64,000 nucleotides of DNA, taken from NCBI RefSeq assembly GCF_000276805.1, contig NZ_AKXQ01000001.1, positions 310,001 to 374,000 on the forward strand, written 5' to 3'. Source of the stretch: Moritella dasanensis ArB 0140. GTDB taxonomy: Bacteria > Pseudomonadota > Gammaproteobacteria > Enterobacterales > Moritellaceae. Below, one piece after another: positions 28,227 to 37,537 of the stretch. The notes under the pieces are model-generated. The model was not told the DNA's origin. It saw nothing but the letters and a program-made list of their open reading frames with translations, and ran no database searches. Made by a program: the position numbers and the translations under genes. Within the stretch, counting starts at the first letter, position 1, and the number at the start of each line of letters is the position of its first letter.

Positions 28227-29318
28227 ATGAAAAAAATGCTGATCCTTACTGCTGCGATTTCGTTATCATTTTCAAGTTGGGCTGCAAGCAGTACCAGTGA
28301 GTTTGGTTCATTACCAACATTGAAAGTGAATGCCGCAAAAGCAGAATTAGGTAAACGTCTATTTTATGATACGCGTTTATCGGGTGATGGTGCGTTGTCT
28401 TGCGCGTCGTGCCACCAACCAGACAATGGATTTTCACACCCAGATGCGCTAGCACCTGCCTACCCTGGTAGCAAGGGGTTCCGAAATGTACCAACACTGA
28501 TCAATACCGCTTATAAGCAAGTGTGGTTTCATGATGGTCGTCTAGGGACCAACTTAAACGATGTAACACGTGAAATGTTAACCGAAGATTGGTTAATGAA
28601 TATGGATATGCGTTTGATGCAAGAGCGAGTTAAACAAGATCCTATTTATGTCAGCATGTTTAAAACTGCTGGTTATGGTGAACCTTCTAATGGTTCCATT
28701 CGTAAAGCAATCCCTGAATTTCTGAAAACATTAACCTCCAATACAACGCCATTCGATAAAGGTGAAATGTCAGCACTGGCAAGTAAAGGCCAAGCGCTAT
28801 TCACCGGTAAAGCGGGCTGTGTGCAATGCCATAATGGTTCGCTGTTAAGTGACGGCAAACCGCACAATACCGGTGTTGAAGAAAACTTCGATATCTTCCG
28901 CGACCCACTGCGTCATCAAACCTTTATCGCTTTTAATATGTTCATGGGTAATGAAAATTACATGAATCTAAAACGCGATGTTGGCGCGCATGTGCAAACG
29001 CATAAAGCAGATGGTAGTGATATGGGTAAATTTATGACACCCACATTACGTGAATTACAACAAACAGCACCTTATATGCACAACGGTGTGATGGAAACAC
29101 TTGAAGATGTCGTTGCGTTTTATAATACCGGTGGTGGTATGGACAGCAACAAAGACAGCCGTTTAAAACCATTGAATCTGACATGGCAAGAACAAAAAGC
29201 CTTAGTCGCTTTCTTGAAATCATTATCAAGTGAACCCTTAACGACTGAACAGCATGTTTGGACTCAGTCTGATTATAACTATGCACCGATTGCCGATTGG
29301 CAAAATGCTAAAAACTAA
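28227..29318 (+). CDS. Di-heme cytochrome c peroxidase family protein (IdrP-type), first copy
   Basis: A 363-residue periplasmic di-heme protein of the CcpA/MauG family. A signal peptide spans residues 1-19 (cleavage after 'SSWA'). Heme sites are CASCH (59-63) and CVQCH (198-202). Downstream lie 'FMTPTLRELQQTAPYMHNG', the usual C-terminal conserved block, and the family motif 'PTLINTAYK'. Classical members reduce H2O2 with electrons from cytochrome c. It is the first gene of a tight operon with a second peroxidase, a Rieske protein and a molybdopterin subunit, the gene set of iodate reductase, where these peroxidases are thought to remove H2O2 made in catalysis. AAAGGAGC precedes the ATG. Confidence 0.88.
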   Translation: MKKMLILTAAISLSFSSWAASSTSEFGSLPTLKVNAAKAELGKRLFYDTRLSGDGALSCASCHQPDNGFSHPDALAPAYPGSKGFRNVPTLINTAYKQVWFHDGRLGTNLNDVTREMLTEDWLMNMDMRLMQERVKQDPIYVSMFKTAGYGEPSNGSIRKAIPEFLKTLTSNTTPFDKGEMSALASKGQALFTGKAGCVQCHNGSLLSDGKPHNTGVEENFDIFRDPLRHQTFIAFNMFMGNENYMNLKRDVGAHVQTHKADGSDMGKFMTPTLRELQQTAPYMHNGVMETLEDVVAFYNTGGGMDSNKDSRLKPLNLTWQEQKALVAFLKSLSSEPLTTEQHVWTQSDYNYAPIADWQNAKN

Positions 29319-29328
29319 GGAGGACGAG

Positions 29329-30579
29329 ATGAGCAATAAAATCAACTTGTCTACAATGGCCGCGTTATTGTTGACGATCACTACTGTGCCAGCTTGTGCG
29401 CAGCAAGATGATAAGAAAAGTCAGGCAGACAAAAATGTCATCACCGCAGAGATAGTCGCTGCATCATTAAAACCAATTACCTTAAATGGTATGACATTAC
29501 CTGCGTTAGCACCATTGGGTGCCGTACCTATTCCAGCTGATAACCCAATGACAGATGAAAAAATTGCATTAGGTAAAAAGCTGTTCTTTGATGGCCGCGT
29601 TGGTGGTGATGGTTCAACACCTTGTGTGGCTTGTCATCTTCCCGACTTAGGCTGGGATGTACCGACTGATCTATCTATCGGTTACCCAGGCACAGTGCAT
29701 TGGCGTAACAGTCAAACCATTATTAACTCTGCTTATTACGGTAATTTATTCTGGGCAGGTTCAAGCAAATCACTCGAAGGCCAAGCGAAAAGTGCGGCAA
29801 AAGGGGCGGTTGCAGGTAATGGCGAAGACGACATCATGGAAGCGCGATTGGCTCTTATTCCTGAATACGTGACTGGTTTTAACCAAGTCTTCGGCGATAA
29901 TTATCCGAAGATCAGTAATGCATGGAAAGCTATCGCCGCATTTGAACGTACCTTAGTGCAAACCGATACGCCATTAGATAACTACTTGATGGGTGATACA
30001 GCGGCGTTAACAGCACAGCAACTTCAGGGAAAAACCTTATTTGAAGGCAAAGCCCAGTGTATTGCTTGTCATAACAGTGCGTTAGCCAGTGACCAGAAAT
30101 ATTACAATATTGGAGTGCCAACTAACTTACGTTGGGATTCGGAGGCTCTTGCGCAGATCACGTTCCGTTACGAGCTGTATGGAAAAGGCTCTAACGAGAA
30201 AATGTACCGTAAAACCAAAGCTGATCCGGGTGTTTATTTCCGCGGAAAACGGAAAGAAATGAAGGGTAAGTTCCGTACCCCGAGTTTACGTTATACCAAA
30301 TATACCGCCCCTTTTATGCACAATGGTACGTTAGCAACACTGAGTGATGTGATTGATTTTTATGATCGCGGTGGTATTGCTGCTGATGGTCGTTCTACAG
30401 GTTATCCAGCAACGAAAAGTGCGTTAATTAAACCTCTGGGTCTAACCGCGGTTGAAAAATTAGACTTGTTAGCATTCCTCGATGCGTTCTCTGGCGAACG
30501 TATCACTATGGACTATCCAACATTACCCCCTTATCAGCGTCTATTCACCGAGCAACAACTTGCGGAGGCGACAAAATGA
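29329..30579 (+). CDS. Di-heme cytochrome c peroxidase family protein (IdrP-type), second copy
   Basis: A 416-residue exported di-heme protein. The leader ends 'TVPACAQQ', so either Sec cleavage or lipidation at the cysteine around residue 23 is possible. Heme motifs are CVACH (99-103) and CIACH (244-248). The block 'FRTPSLRYTKYTAPFMHNG' is shared with the first copy. The pair are clear paralogues but far from identical. AAGGAGGACGAG precedes the ATG, 10 bp after the first peroxidase. Its stop overlaps the Rieske start (ATGA). Which copy corresponds to IdrP1 or IdrP2 cannot be told without a tree. Confidence 0.88.
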   Translation: MSNKINLSTMAALLLTITTVPACAQQDDKKSQADKNVITAEIVAASLKPITLNGMTLPALAPLGAVPIPADNPMTDEKIALGKKLFFDGRVGGDGSTPCVACHLPDLGWDVPTDLSIGYPGTVHWRNSQTIINSAYYGNLFWAGSSKSLEGQAKSAAKGAVAGNGEDDIMEARLALIPEYVTGFNQVFGDNYPKISNAWKAIAAFERTLVQTDTPLDNYLMGDTAALTAQQLQGKTLFEGKAQCIACHNSALASDQKYYNIGVPTNLRWDSEALAQITFRYELYGKGSNEKMYRKTKADPGVYFRGKRKEMKGKFRTPSLRYTKYTAPFMHNGTLATLSDVIDFYDRGGIAADGRSTGYPATKSALIKPLGLTAVEKLDLLAFLDAFSGERITMDYPTLPPYQRLFTEQQLAEATK

Positions 30580-31196
30580 TCTTTGACAGAAAAAAACGCA
30601 ATGCAGAGCGTAAAGATAAAATGAAGACAGAAAGTGCAGAAGAGCATCAAAAATGCATGGTCTCACGTCGTGACTTTCTCATGTATACCGGTGCGCTAGC
30701 AAGTACCGCCAGTGTGGTGTCTTTGTCGTTATTCCCTGGTACGGCTCAAGCGCAAAATGTGCAGGCGCGAATAGTCGGTTATCCACGGCAATTAATCGCT
30801 AAAGTAAGCGAGTTGAAACTCAATCAACCAGTTAACTTTAACTACCCTGATAATGGCCCTAACTCACGCGCCATTATTACCCAAATGGGCGTGAAAGCAG
30901 GCGGTGGTCTGGGTAATAAACAAGACATCGTGGCGTTTTCATTGATGTGTACTCACCAAGGCGGGCCGCTTGATGGTCAATATAAAGTCGTTGGCGAACA
31001 CCGTGTATTAGGCCAATGTCCTTTCCATTTATCGACCTTCGATTTACGTCGTCACGGCATCATTGTCTCGGGTCAAGCTTATGAAAGTTTGCCACAAGTA
31101 TTACTTGAACAAGATGGTGATGACATTTATGCCGTGGGCATTATGGGGCTGTTGTTTGGCCGTACCGATAATATTATTGCCATGCAAGGGGCGTAA
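30576..31196 (+). CDS. idrB: Rieske [2Fe-2S] subunit, AioB/IdrB type, Tat-exported
   Basis: A 206-residue small subunit. A twin-arginine signal (SRRDFL, residues 30-35) precedes a hydrophobic stretch ending 'GTAQAQ'. The Rieske ligands are C125-x-H127 in 'MCTHQGGPLDG' and C148-x2-H151 in 'GQCPFHLSTFDL'. In the arsenite oxidase family this subunit carries the Tat signal and takes the large subunit with it; the large subunit here has no signal of its own. GGAGG precedes the ATG, which overlaps the previous stop. It transfers electrons between cytochrome c and the molybdenum subunit. Confidence 0.9.
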   Translation: MIFDRKKRNAERKDKMKTESAEEHQKCMVSRRDFLMYTGALASTASVVSLSLFPGTAQAQNVQARIVGYPRQLIAKVSELKLNQPVNFNYPDNGPNSRAIITQMGVKAGGGLGNKQDIVAFSLMCTHQGGPLDGQYKVVGEHRVLGQCPFHLSTFDLRRHGIIVSGQAYESLPQVLLEQDGDDIYAVGIMGLLFGRTDNIIAMQGA

Positions 31197-31198
31197 TT

Positions 31199-33895
31199 AT
31201 GACTACTAATTTTTATATTCCAGAAGACCATGCACCATTACCACCTGCAAATGCAGAGATCATCACCACTGCATGTGATTATTGTATTGTTGCCTGTGGT
31301 TATAAGGTTTACCGTTGGCCGTTAGAAAAAGCCAATGGTGGCCAAAAAGCCAGCGAAAATGCCTTTGGTATTAATTTTCCAAGTGCGCCACTGCAAGCCT
31401 GGGTGGCACCATCGCAACATAATGTTGTGATGCACCTAGGCAAGCCACATCATATTGTTGTCGTGCCAGATAAAGACAGTACAGTCGTGAACAAAATGGG
31501 TGACTCTTCAATGCGTGGCGGTCTATTAGCGCAAAAAGTCTATAACCCATCAACGGGTACGCGCGATCGCTTAACCCAACCGTTAGTGCGTATCGGTGGT
31601 AGTTTACAGCCTGTGCCTTGGGATTTCGCCTTGGATATCGCCGCTGAAGTAGGCAGTTACGTGATTGATAAGCATGGTACTAATGCTTATGGCGTGAAAA
31701 CATTCTCGTATCAATATATTGAAAATACTTATGCCATTACTAAATATGCTTTACGTCATATTAATACTGCTAACTTCAGTTTCCATGATACGCCATCAGA
31801 TGTAACGTCTACGCCGGGGTTCCGTGATGCCGGTTTTGATAACTTCGGTCCTAGTTATGATGATTGGGGCGCTGCCGATACCTTAATGGTTTGTGGTACC
31901 GACCCGTATGAAACCAAAACTATCTTGTTTACGCAGTTTATTATGCCTGCTATTCAACGTGGTATGAAAACGGTGATCTTGAATCCAAGAGAAACCGCCG
32001 GTATTGCTTACATGAAGAAACATGGCGGCTTGCATATCGATCTGAATCCAGGTTCTGACAATTTAGTGGTTGGCGCGATATTACGCGTGATCATGGACAA
32101 TGGTTGGCAAGATGATGAATGGATTGATAAATGGGTAAATAACAAATGGGAGTCTAACTCAGGTTTTGGTCAAGGTACCCGTAATACGCCTTGGCAGTGG
32201 CGTACCACTTGGGGGAAATTCCAAACTGATGGCTTTGACGATTATAAAAAATGGAACCAAGCCCAGGACGAGTTTGATCCTAAATACGCAGCCAAAATGG
32301 CCGGTATTGATGTTGCTAAGATTTACAAAGCCGCTGAAATGATGGCTAAACCAGTGAATGGTGTACGTCCAAAAACATCGATTGGCATTGAGAAAGGTTT
32401 TTATTGGTCAAACAATACCGCCAATACGAATGCCATTTCAACATTAGCAACCGTTGTCGGTGCTGGTGGTCGAGAAGGGCAAGTTGTTGGCCGCTTTGGT
32501 GGTCATCAACGTGGTGGTCAATCAGGCGGTAAATTACCGCGTAACAAGTCACCAGAGAAAGTGCCGGGTCGCCGCCGCAGAGCACTGGATACGGATCGTT
32601 ATTTATATTCAGGGCATACGCGTTTTGCCCATGTTATTGGTACCACCTGGATCCAATCTATGTGTGGTAGCCAAGGGTTGCAGAAGAAGTTCTGGGAATT
32701 AGTTACGTCGAACCCACATCAAGTCTACAGCTACGACAAACAAGAGATTATTGATACCTTAAAAAAACGTGCTGACTCGGGCGGTATGGTGGTGATTAAC
32801 CAGGACATATATCTACGTGATCCGATTGGTGCCAAGTTTGCTGATATTGTTTTCCCTGCAGCGACGTGGGGTGAAGTGGACTTTATGCGTGCCAATGGCG
32901 AGCGCCGTCTACGCCTTTATCAAAAATTTAATGATGCGCCGGGACAAGCAAAGCCGGATTGGTGGATTGTCGGTCAATTAGCTAAACGTATGGGTTTTGA
33001 CGGGTTTGATTGGGAAAACTCTAACGATGTAGCAGAAGAAGCATCGCGCTTTAGCCGCGGTAGTCGTAAAGATTTCAATATGATCAAGGTTGCAGCCCAT
33101 GCCGAAGGTAAAACCTTACATCAAAAATTGAAAGAGTACGGCACTACAGGTATTCAAGGGCCGGTATTCTATAACTACGATACCAAAGAGTTAGTGGGCA
33201 CGAAACGTTTGCATGATACCGAAATGACGGCTGAAACATTAGCTGAAAAAGGTTTAACTAATGGTCCACAGGGTCAGAACGTATTGAAGAAACAACTTAC
33301 CGCGTTTAATAGTCAAACCGGTAAGATCAATCTTCAGAAACACCCTTGGGATCTGTTCAGTGATTTTTATGCTTGGTTACAACCAAGAGAAGATGAACTG
33401 TGGTTTTCTAATGGTCGTGTAAACGAAATTTGGCAATCAGGTTTTGATGATGTTGAACGCCGTGCTTATACAGCACAACGCTGGCCTGAAAACTGGGTTG
33501 AGATCCACCCTGAAGATGCCAAGCGACGCGGTATTGAATCTGGCGATCAAGTGATGATGTATTCTGATCGTGTGGCTAATTTCAAAGATACTATTTTGGG
33601 TGTGAAAGGTGATGACTTCCAATTCAACAGTTTACTGAAAAACGGTCATATCCAACTAGATAAAGCCGCTGTGACCGCGGTTGCCATTGTGACATCAGCA
33701 ACCAAGAAAGGGGCGCTGTATGCCAATATGATTGATATGCGCCAGCCATCGAATTCACTTACCACACGCGTCGTTGACCAGATCAGTGGTAACTACAACT
33801 TTAAGATGGGTGTATCGAAAATCAGGAAGATCGGTGAATCTAAATATAAGCATGAATTCCGTGCGTTCTCTTTTGCACCGCGAAATATTGTTTAA
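31199..33895 (+). CDS. idrA: Molybdopterin oxidoreductase, arsenite oxidase/iodate reductase large subunit family
   Basis: An 898-residue bis-MGD enzyme of the DMSO reductase superfamily, AioA branch. The iron-sulfur motif is C26-x2-C29-x3-C33 (TACDYCIVACGYK) with a serine at 104, exactly 70 residues after the last cysteine. This is the [3Fe-4S] pattern of AioA, where Ser replaces the fourth Cys. A region of 'SIGIEKGFYW' and a C-terminal MGD domain ('WVEIHPEDAKRRGIESGDQV') follow. It is longer than typical AioA (about 825 residues). With the Rieske and two peroxidase genes beside it, IdrA (iodate reductase) fits better than arsenite oxidase, though substrate is inferred from context. It lies 2 bp after the Rieske gene. 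Confidence 0.85.
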   Translation: MTTNFYIPEDHAPLPPANAEIITTACDYCIVACGYKVYRWPLEKANGGQKASENAFGINFPSAPLQAWVAPSQHNVVMHLGKPHHIVVVPDKDSTVVNKMGDSSMRGGLLAQKVYNPSTGTRDRLTQPLVRIGGSLQPVPWDFALDIAAEVGSYVIDKHGTNAYGVKTFSYQYIENTYAITKYALRHINTANFSFHDTPSDVTSTPGFRDAGFDNFGPSYDDWGAADTLMVCGTDPYETKTILFTQFIMPAIQRGMKTVILNPRETAGIAYMKKHGGLHIDLNPGSDNLVVGAILRVIMDNGWQDDEWIDKWVNNKWESNSGFGQGTRNTPWQWRTTWGKFQTDGFDDYKKWNQAQDEFDPKYAAKMAGIDVAKIYKAAEMMAKPVNGVRPKTSIGIEKGFYWSNNTANTNAISTLATVVGAGGREGQVVGRFGGHQRGGQSGGKLPRNKSPEKVPGRRRRALDTDRYLYSGHTRFAHVIGTTWIQSMCGSQGLQKKFWELVTSNPHQVYSYDKQEIIDTLKKRADSGGMVVINQDIYLRDPIGAKFADIVFPAATWGEVDFMRANGERRLRLYQKFNDAPGQAKPDWWIVGQLAKRMGFDGFDWENSNDVAEEASRFSRGSRKDFNMIKVAAHAEGKTLHQKLKEYGTTGIQGPVFYNYDTKELVGTKRLHDTEMTAETLAEKGLTNGPQGQNVLKKQLTAFNSQTGKINLQKHPWDLFSDFYAWLQPREDELWFSNGRVNEIWQSGFDDVERRAYTAQRWPENWVEIHPEDAKRRGIESGDQVMMYSDRVANFKDTILGVKGDDFQFNSLLKNGHIQLDKAAVTAVAIVTSATKKGALYANMIDMRQPSNSLTTRVVDQISGNYNFKMGVSKIRKIGESKYKHEFRAFSFAPRNIV

Positions 33896-34035
33896 GCCGA
33901 CGCTGAACATGACTTAGACTTTGTATCAACGTTGTTTAGATGTTGCTTAAAATCTAGGTATTACTTAAATCTTGTTAGGGCTGGAAACAGCGCTAACAAG
34001 GAAGATTAAAATAAAGACTTAGGAAGTAAATTTAA

Positions 34036-34332
34036 ATGAAAAAACTGTCTCTCGTTATATTAGCTAGTCTGTTCGCCATTCCTGCATTAGCTGCAGACAT
34101 TGACGCAGGTAAAGCTAAATCTGGAATGTGTGCGGCTTGTCATGGTGGTGCGGGGATATCGGCGGTGCCTATGTATCCTAATCTTGCTGGGCAGAAAGCC
34201 ATGTATCTGACTAAACAACTAAAAGATTTTAAATCAGGTAAACGTCAAGACCCGACGATGAAAGGGATGTCAATGGCATTGTCTGATACCGATATTGCCA
34301 ATGTATCTGCGTATTATGCGAGTCTTAAATAG
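34036..34332 (+). CDS. Cytochrome c553-type monoheme protein
   Basis: A 98-residue class I cytochrome c. The signal peptide ends 'AIPALA' (about residue 19). The heme site is CAACH (32-36), and the distal methionine is probably in '[10 protein letters not shown]'. It follows the molybdenum subunit by 140 bp in the same orientation and is the likely electron carrier to IdrB and the peroxidases. AGGAAG precedes the start. The gap leaves room for an additional promoter. Confidence 0.9.
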   Translation: MKKLSLVILASLFAIPALAADIDAGKAKSGMCAACHGGAGISAVPMYPNLAGQKAMYLTKQLKDFKSGKRQDPTMKGMSMALSDTDIANVSAYYASLK

Positions 34333-34342
34333 TGATGACTGA

Positions 34343-34819
34343 TTAATTCAGCGGCACAACGCGCGCAGTACTGCCTTGTTGGTTTACCTGCACCTGCTGG
34401 TCGACTCTGAATAACATATTAGGGTCGACTTCTTGCACCACCGAAATGACCTTGCCTGAATCAAGCTTAATGGTTAAATTAACCCCGTGACGTTTACTGA
34501 TGCTTTGTGCCGCTTTGTTACCTGCCACGCCACCTAAGATTGCACCACCAATAGCGGCAATATCAGAGCCAGAACCGCCACCCACTTTAGAACCCAAGAT
34601 ACCCCCAACAGCGCCGCCGGCAATTGTACCCACAGCACTACTGCCTTTATCACCTTCAATGTTTACAGGTTTGGCACTAATTACTACGCCATAATAAACT
34701 GTCTGCACTTTGCGTGTATCAGCAACATCGTAACTGTCGCCATAAGGATTGCTTGAACAGCCAAAATTAATCGTGTTTATTACCAGCAAAGGTAAGAGTA
34801 GATAATATGCTTTCATCAC
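34343..34819 (-). CDS. SlyB-like glycine-zipper outer-membrane lipoprotein
   Basis: A 158-residue lipoprotein: signal peptide with lipobox 'TINFGC' (cysteine at 21), then a glycine-zipper 2TM region at about residues 60-105 ('GTIAGGAVGGILGSKVGGG', 'AAIGGAILGGVAGNKAA') and a small C-terminal beta domain. This is the SlyB/Pcp architecture; SlyB supports outer-membrane integrity under PhoPQ-type stress. It is convergent with the cytochrome gene, the stops being 10 bp apart. Confidence 0.88.
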   Translation of the reverse strand: MMKAYYLLLPLLVINTINFGCSSNPYGDSYDVADTRKVQTVYYGVVISAKPVNIEGDKGSSAVGTIAGGAVGGILGSKVGGGSGSDIAAIGGAILGGVAGNKAAQSISKRHGVNLTIKLDSGKVISVVQEVDPNMLFRVDQQVQVNQQGSTARVVPLN

Positions 34820-35131
34820 ATGTCCTATTGCGTTTATCGTATGCTGTAGGCCTCATTTTACTGAAATAATGGCTATTTATAATGCAATACGATATTGAGG
34901 TAATAATACTAAGTGTAGTTAAAAAGACCTGACAGATAATGTTAATAGTTAAAAAACATGCTGTTAAGGCATAGATTTGCCATTAATGTGAAAGAAATAC
35001 GTATAAGTTTCAACTATCTCTATGTAATCGTAATTTATAAACTAGAAACTGAACCCAATTGTGGGCTATAATGTGGCGCTTAAAATATGCACGTTTGTAA
35101 TAAATAAACAAGAACCGGGATTTAAAAACAT
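34820..35131. other. Intergenic region before peptide deformylase
   Basis: A 312-bp AT-rich divergent promoter region between the SlyB-like and deformylase genes. I see no repeat, RNA or small gene that I can support. Confidence 0.5.
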
Positions 35132-35635
35132 ATGGCAGTATTAACTATTCTTACGGCACCAAACAAAAAATTAGAGATACCCGCTGAGCAAGTAGCAGAC
35201 GTAAGTACAGTTCAAACATTGATTGATGACATGCTTGATACAATGTACAAAACAGAAGACGGTATTGGTCTTGCTTCAACGCAAGTAGGTCGTAAAGAAG
35301 CCGTTGTTGTAATTGATATTTCAGAGGGTCGTAACGAACCTATGGTATTAATCAACCCTGTTGTTGTTGAAGGCGAAAACATCGAATCGGGTCAAGAAGG
35401 GTGTTTATCTATTCCTGGCTTCTATGCTGATGTTGCACGTTTTACGAAAGTGAAAGTAACGGCATTGGATCGTGAAGGTAACGCAGTTGAAATTAATGAC
35501 GATGGCTTCTTAGCGATTGCAATGCAACACGAGATTGACCATCTTAAAGGTAAGCTTTTTATTGATTACTTATCGCCGTTGAAAAAGAAAATGGCATTAA
35601 AGAAAGTTAAAAAAGCAATTAAAGAAATGGACTAA
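35132..35635 (+). CDS. def: Peptide deformylase
   Basis: A 167-residue metallohydrolase that removes the formyl group from nascent proteins. All three signature motifs are present: GIGLASTQVG (motif 1), EGCLSIPG with the metal-ligating cysteine (motif 2) and HEIDHLKG with the HExxH ligands (motif 3). No fmt partner lies beside it, so it may be a second deformylase of the genome. The next gene starts 34 bp downstream and may be co-transcribed. Confidence 0.95.
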   Translation: MAVLTILTAPNKKLEIPAEQVADVSTVQTLIDDMLDTMYKTEDGIGLASTQVGRKEAVVVIDISEGRNEPMVLINPVVVEGENIESGQEGCLSIPGFYADVARFTKVKVTALDREGNAVEINDDGFLAIAMQHEIDHLKGKLFIDYLSPLKKKMALKKVKKAIKEMD

Positions 35636-35669
35636 TAAGGTCTGAGAAAGACTGAAGGAGCTAAGTTAA

Positions 35670-36332
35670 GTGAAAGGAAAAATTATATCGTACATTTCTG
35701 CAAAGAAGTTTGGTTTTATTTGTGGCGATGATGGCGAGAGTTATTTCTTACATGTGTCGAGCTTGCTCGATAAAGCCAATGAATCTAAATTGGTGAAGGA
35801 TGTTGTTGTTGAGTTTGAACCAACTGACACACCAAAAGGCCTTGCCGCAAAACAAGTACACGTACCGGATGTTAACTTTAAAAAACAGTTAGTTGCTTTT
35901 TTCACTGCGAAAAGCAATCAACCAAGATACGGGCATGTTGTTGCAAGACATACACTGAGCACACGTTTCTTTAAAGATCAAAACGAAGGTCGTAGCCATA
36001 TTAAGAAGTTGGCGGCAGACATAGGTTGTAATGCTATTTTAAATACAAATGTAGAAAAGGTTACCTTTCCTGAAGGTGGCGAAGATATTACTATGTATTC
36101 ATTTAGCGGTGACTTTGCATTAGTGACAGAAGATGTACCGTGTAACAACGATACGGAATGTAATGAATCTGTCGCGATCATTGAAGCCAGTGTTGCAACT
36201 GTAACAGGGCAATTCCAACGTGTAAGTAATACTGAAATTAAAGCGAAAGCGAAGCAATTACGTAAATTTAACCCACTGCTATTAATGGGTGCGGTTGTTA
36301 TTCTAGGTGCTGTTTTCGCCATTTCTATCTAG
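35670..36332 (+). CDS. Cold-shock-domain protein with YbjQ-like region and C-terminal membrane anchor
   Basis: A 220-residue protein starting at a GTG with GAAGGAG upstream. Residues 1-67 form a cold-shock domain ('[20 protein letters not shown]'), whose RNP motifs are recognisable but degenerate. Residues 90-155 ('[14 protein letters not shown]', '[16 protein letters not shown]') recall the YbjQ/DUF74 fold. A hydrophobic helix ends the protein (about 200-220). A tail-anchored RNA-binding protein is the simplest reading. It is 34 bp behind def. Confidence 0.75.
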   Translation: MKGKIISYISAKKFGFICGDDGESYFLHVSSLLDKANESKLVKDVVVEFEPTDTPKGLAAKQVHVPDVNFKKQLVAFFTAKSNQPRYGHVVARHTLSTRFFKDQNEGRSHIKKLAADIGCNAILNTNVEKVTFPEGGEDITMYSFSGDFALVTEDVPCNNDTECNESVAIIEASVATVTGQFQRVSNTEIKAKAKQLRKFNPLLLMGAVVILGAVFAISI

Positions 36333-36432
36333 CTCGTTAATACGGTCTGTTATCACAGTATCGTTAATGCGGCACGTTTAAATAGCTTGATAATATTGAG
36401 CTAAGCCTGTCTTTTGACATGATTTGAATATC

Positions 36433-36472
36433 AAGCGGTGGTATTGAGTTAACTCGATACCACCGCTTTTTT
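36433..36472 (+). terminator. Rho-independent terminator
   Basis: AAGCGGTGGTAT and ATACCACCGCTT form a perfect 12-bp stem, extended by further pairing in the loop (GAGTTAACTC), followed by TTTT. It ends the def operon. Confidence 0.93.
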
Positions 36473-36592
36473 ATGTGTGTTAATTACAATAAAGTGTGAC
36501 GTGCCTAGGGTATTTTGTATTTATTGCTGATCAGCCTACCTCTATGTTGTAATATAACCACAATATTGTTGCTCGTAATTTCCTGAGGTTGT

Positions 36593-37402
36593 ATGTATAA
36601 ATTAATCGCGTTAGATATGGATGGTACTTTACTTAATTCTCAAGGTGCTATTTCACCGCGTAATAAACAAGCGATTCTTGCTGCAATAGCGCAGGGTACG
36701 CGTGTTGTGCTGGCTTCAGGTCGACCCCTTGAAGGGATGAGCTGGGCGTTAGAAGAGTTAGGCATGACTGGCAAAGATGATTACGTTGCTTGCTACAATG
36801 GCAGTCTAGTGTATCAAGTCGAAGATAAGACCCTTTTACGCAGCCAAACCGTCACGGGCGCAGATGCAAAAAGACTGGCCGCGCTAGCGACTGAGCTAGG
36901 TGTTCATGTACATGCATTTTCATTAAAAGCCGGTCTGATCACCCCGAAACATAATTACTATACCGACCATGAAGCTAAAATTAATGGTCTGTCTATCACT
37001 GAAGTGGACTTTAGCACCCTGAGTGATGATGAAGGCATGCTAAAAGTAATGATGATTGATGAGCCTGAAAAGCTATCTGCCGCGATTGCGCAGTTACCGG
37101 CATCGATTTATCAACAATATAATATTCTGCAAAGCGCACCGTTCTTTTTAGAATTTTTGCATACCGACAGCCATAAAGGTATCGGTGTAAAAGCCATTGC
37201 CGATCAGTTTGGCATTCACGCCGACGACGTGATCTGCATGGGTGATGCTGGTAACGATAAGCAAATGTTAGAATATGCTGGACTGGGTGTGGCAATGGAC
37301 AATGCCAGTGATGACATTAAAGCCATCGCTAACCATATTACGGCAAGCCATAACGACGATGGTGTAGCGCTGGTTATTGAAGCGTTTGTATTAGCAAAAT
37401 AG
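36593..37402 (+). CDS. Cof-type HAD-IIB phosphatase (YidA-like)
   Basis: A 269-residue sugar-phosphate phosphatase-type HAD hydrolase. Motif I is DMDGTLLNS (nucleophile Asp8), motif II 'VLASGRP', motif III the lysine in 'HKGIGVKAI', and motif IV 'CMGDAGNDKQML'. The large C2 cap between motifs II and III defines the Cof/YidA subfamily. GAGG precedes the ATG. Substrate unknown, likely a sugar phosphate. Confidence 0.92.
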   Translation: MYKLIALDMDGTLLNSQGAISPRNKQAILAAIAQGTRVVLASGRPLEGMSWALEELGMTGKDDYVACYNGSLVYQVEDKTLLRSQTVTGADAKRLAALATELGVHVHAFSLKAGLITPKHNYYTDHEAKINGLSITEVDFSTLSDDEGMLKVMMIDEPEKLSAAIAQLPASIYQQYNILQSAPFFLEFLHTDSHKGIGVKAIADQFGIHADDVICMGDAGNDKQMLEYAGLGVAMDNASDDIKAIANHITASHNDDGVALVIEAFVLAK

Positions 37403-37537
37403 TACTGGCATCGTACTCGTATAGAACTAGCGCTGTACTTAAATAACGCTGTCTCTACCGCATAAATAGAATGGGTTATGTTATTACAACGTGACCCATT
37501 GCTGTTTATAGGCTAGTGCCTAACCAGTAATAAACTG

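Noticed and set aside
31199-33895. Calling the cluster arsenite oxidase (aioBA)
   Set aside because: The family match is real, but arsenite oxidase loci do not carry paired di-heme peroxidases in the same operon, and no arsenic-resistance genes are nearby.
37470-37500. Terminator after the HAD phosphatase gene
   Set aside because: AATGGGT/ACCCATT can pair but the stem is short, the loop long and no T run follows.
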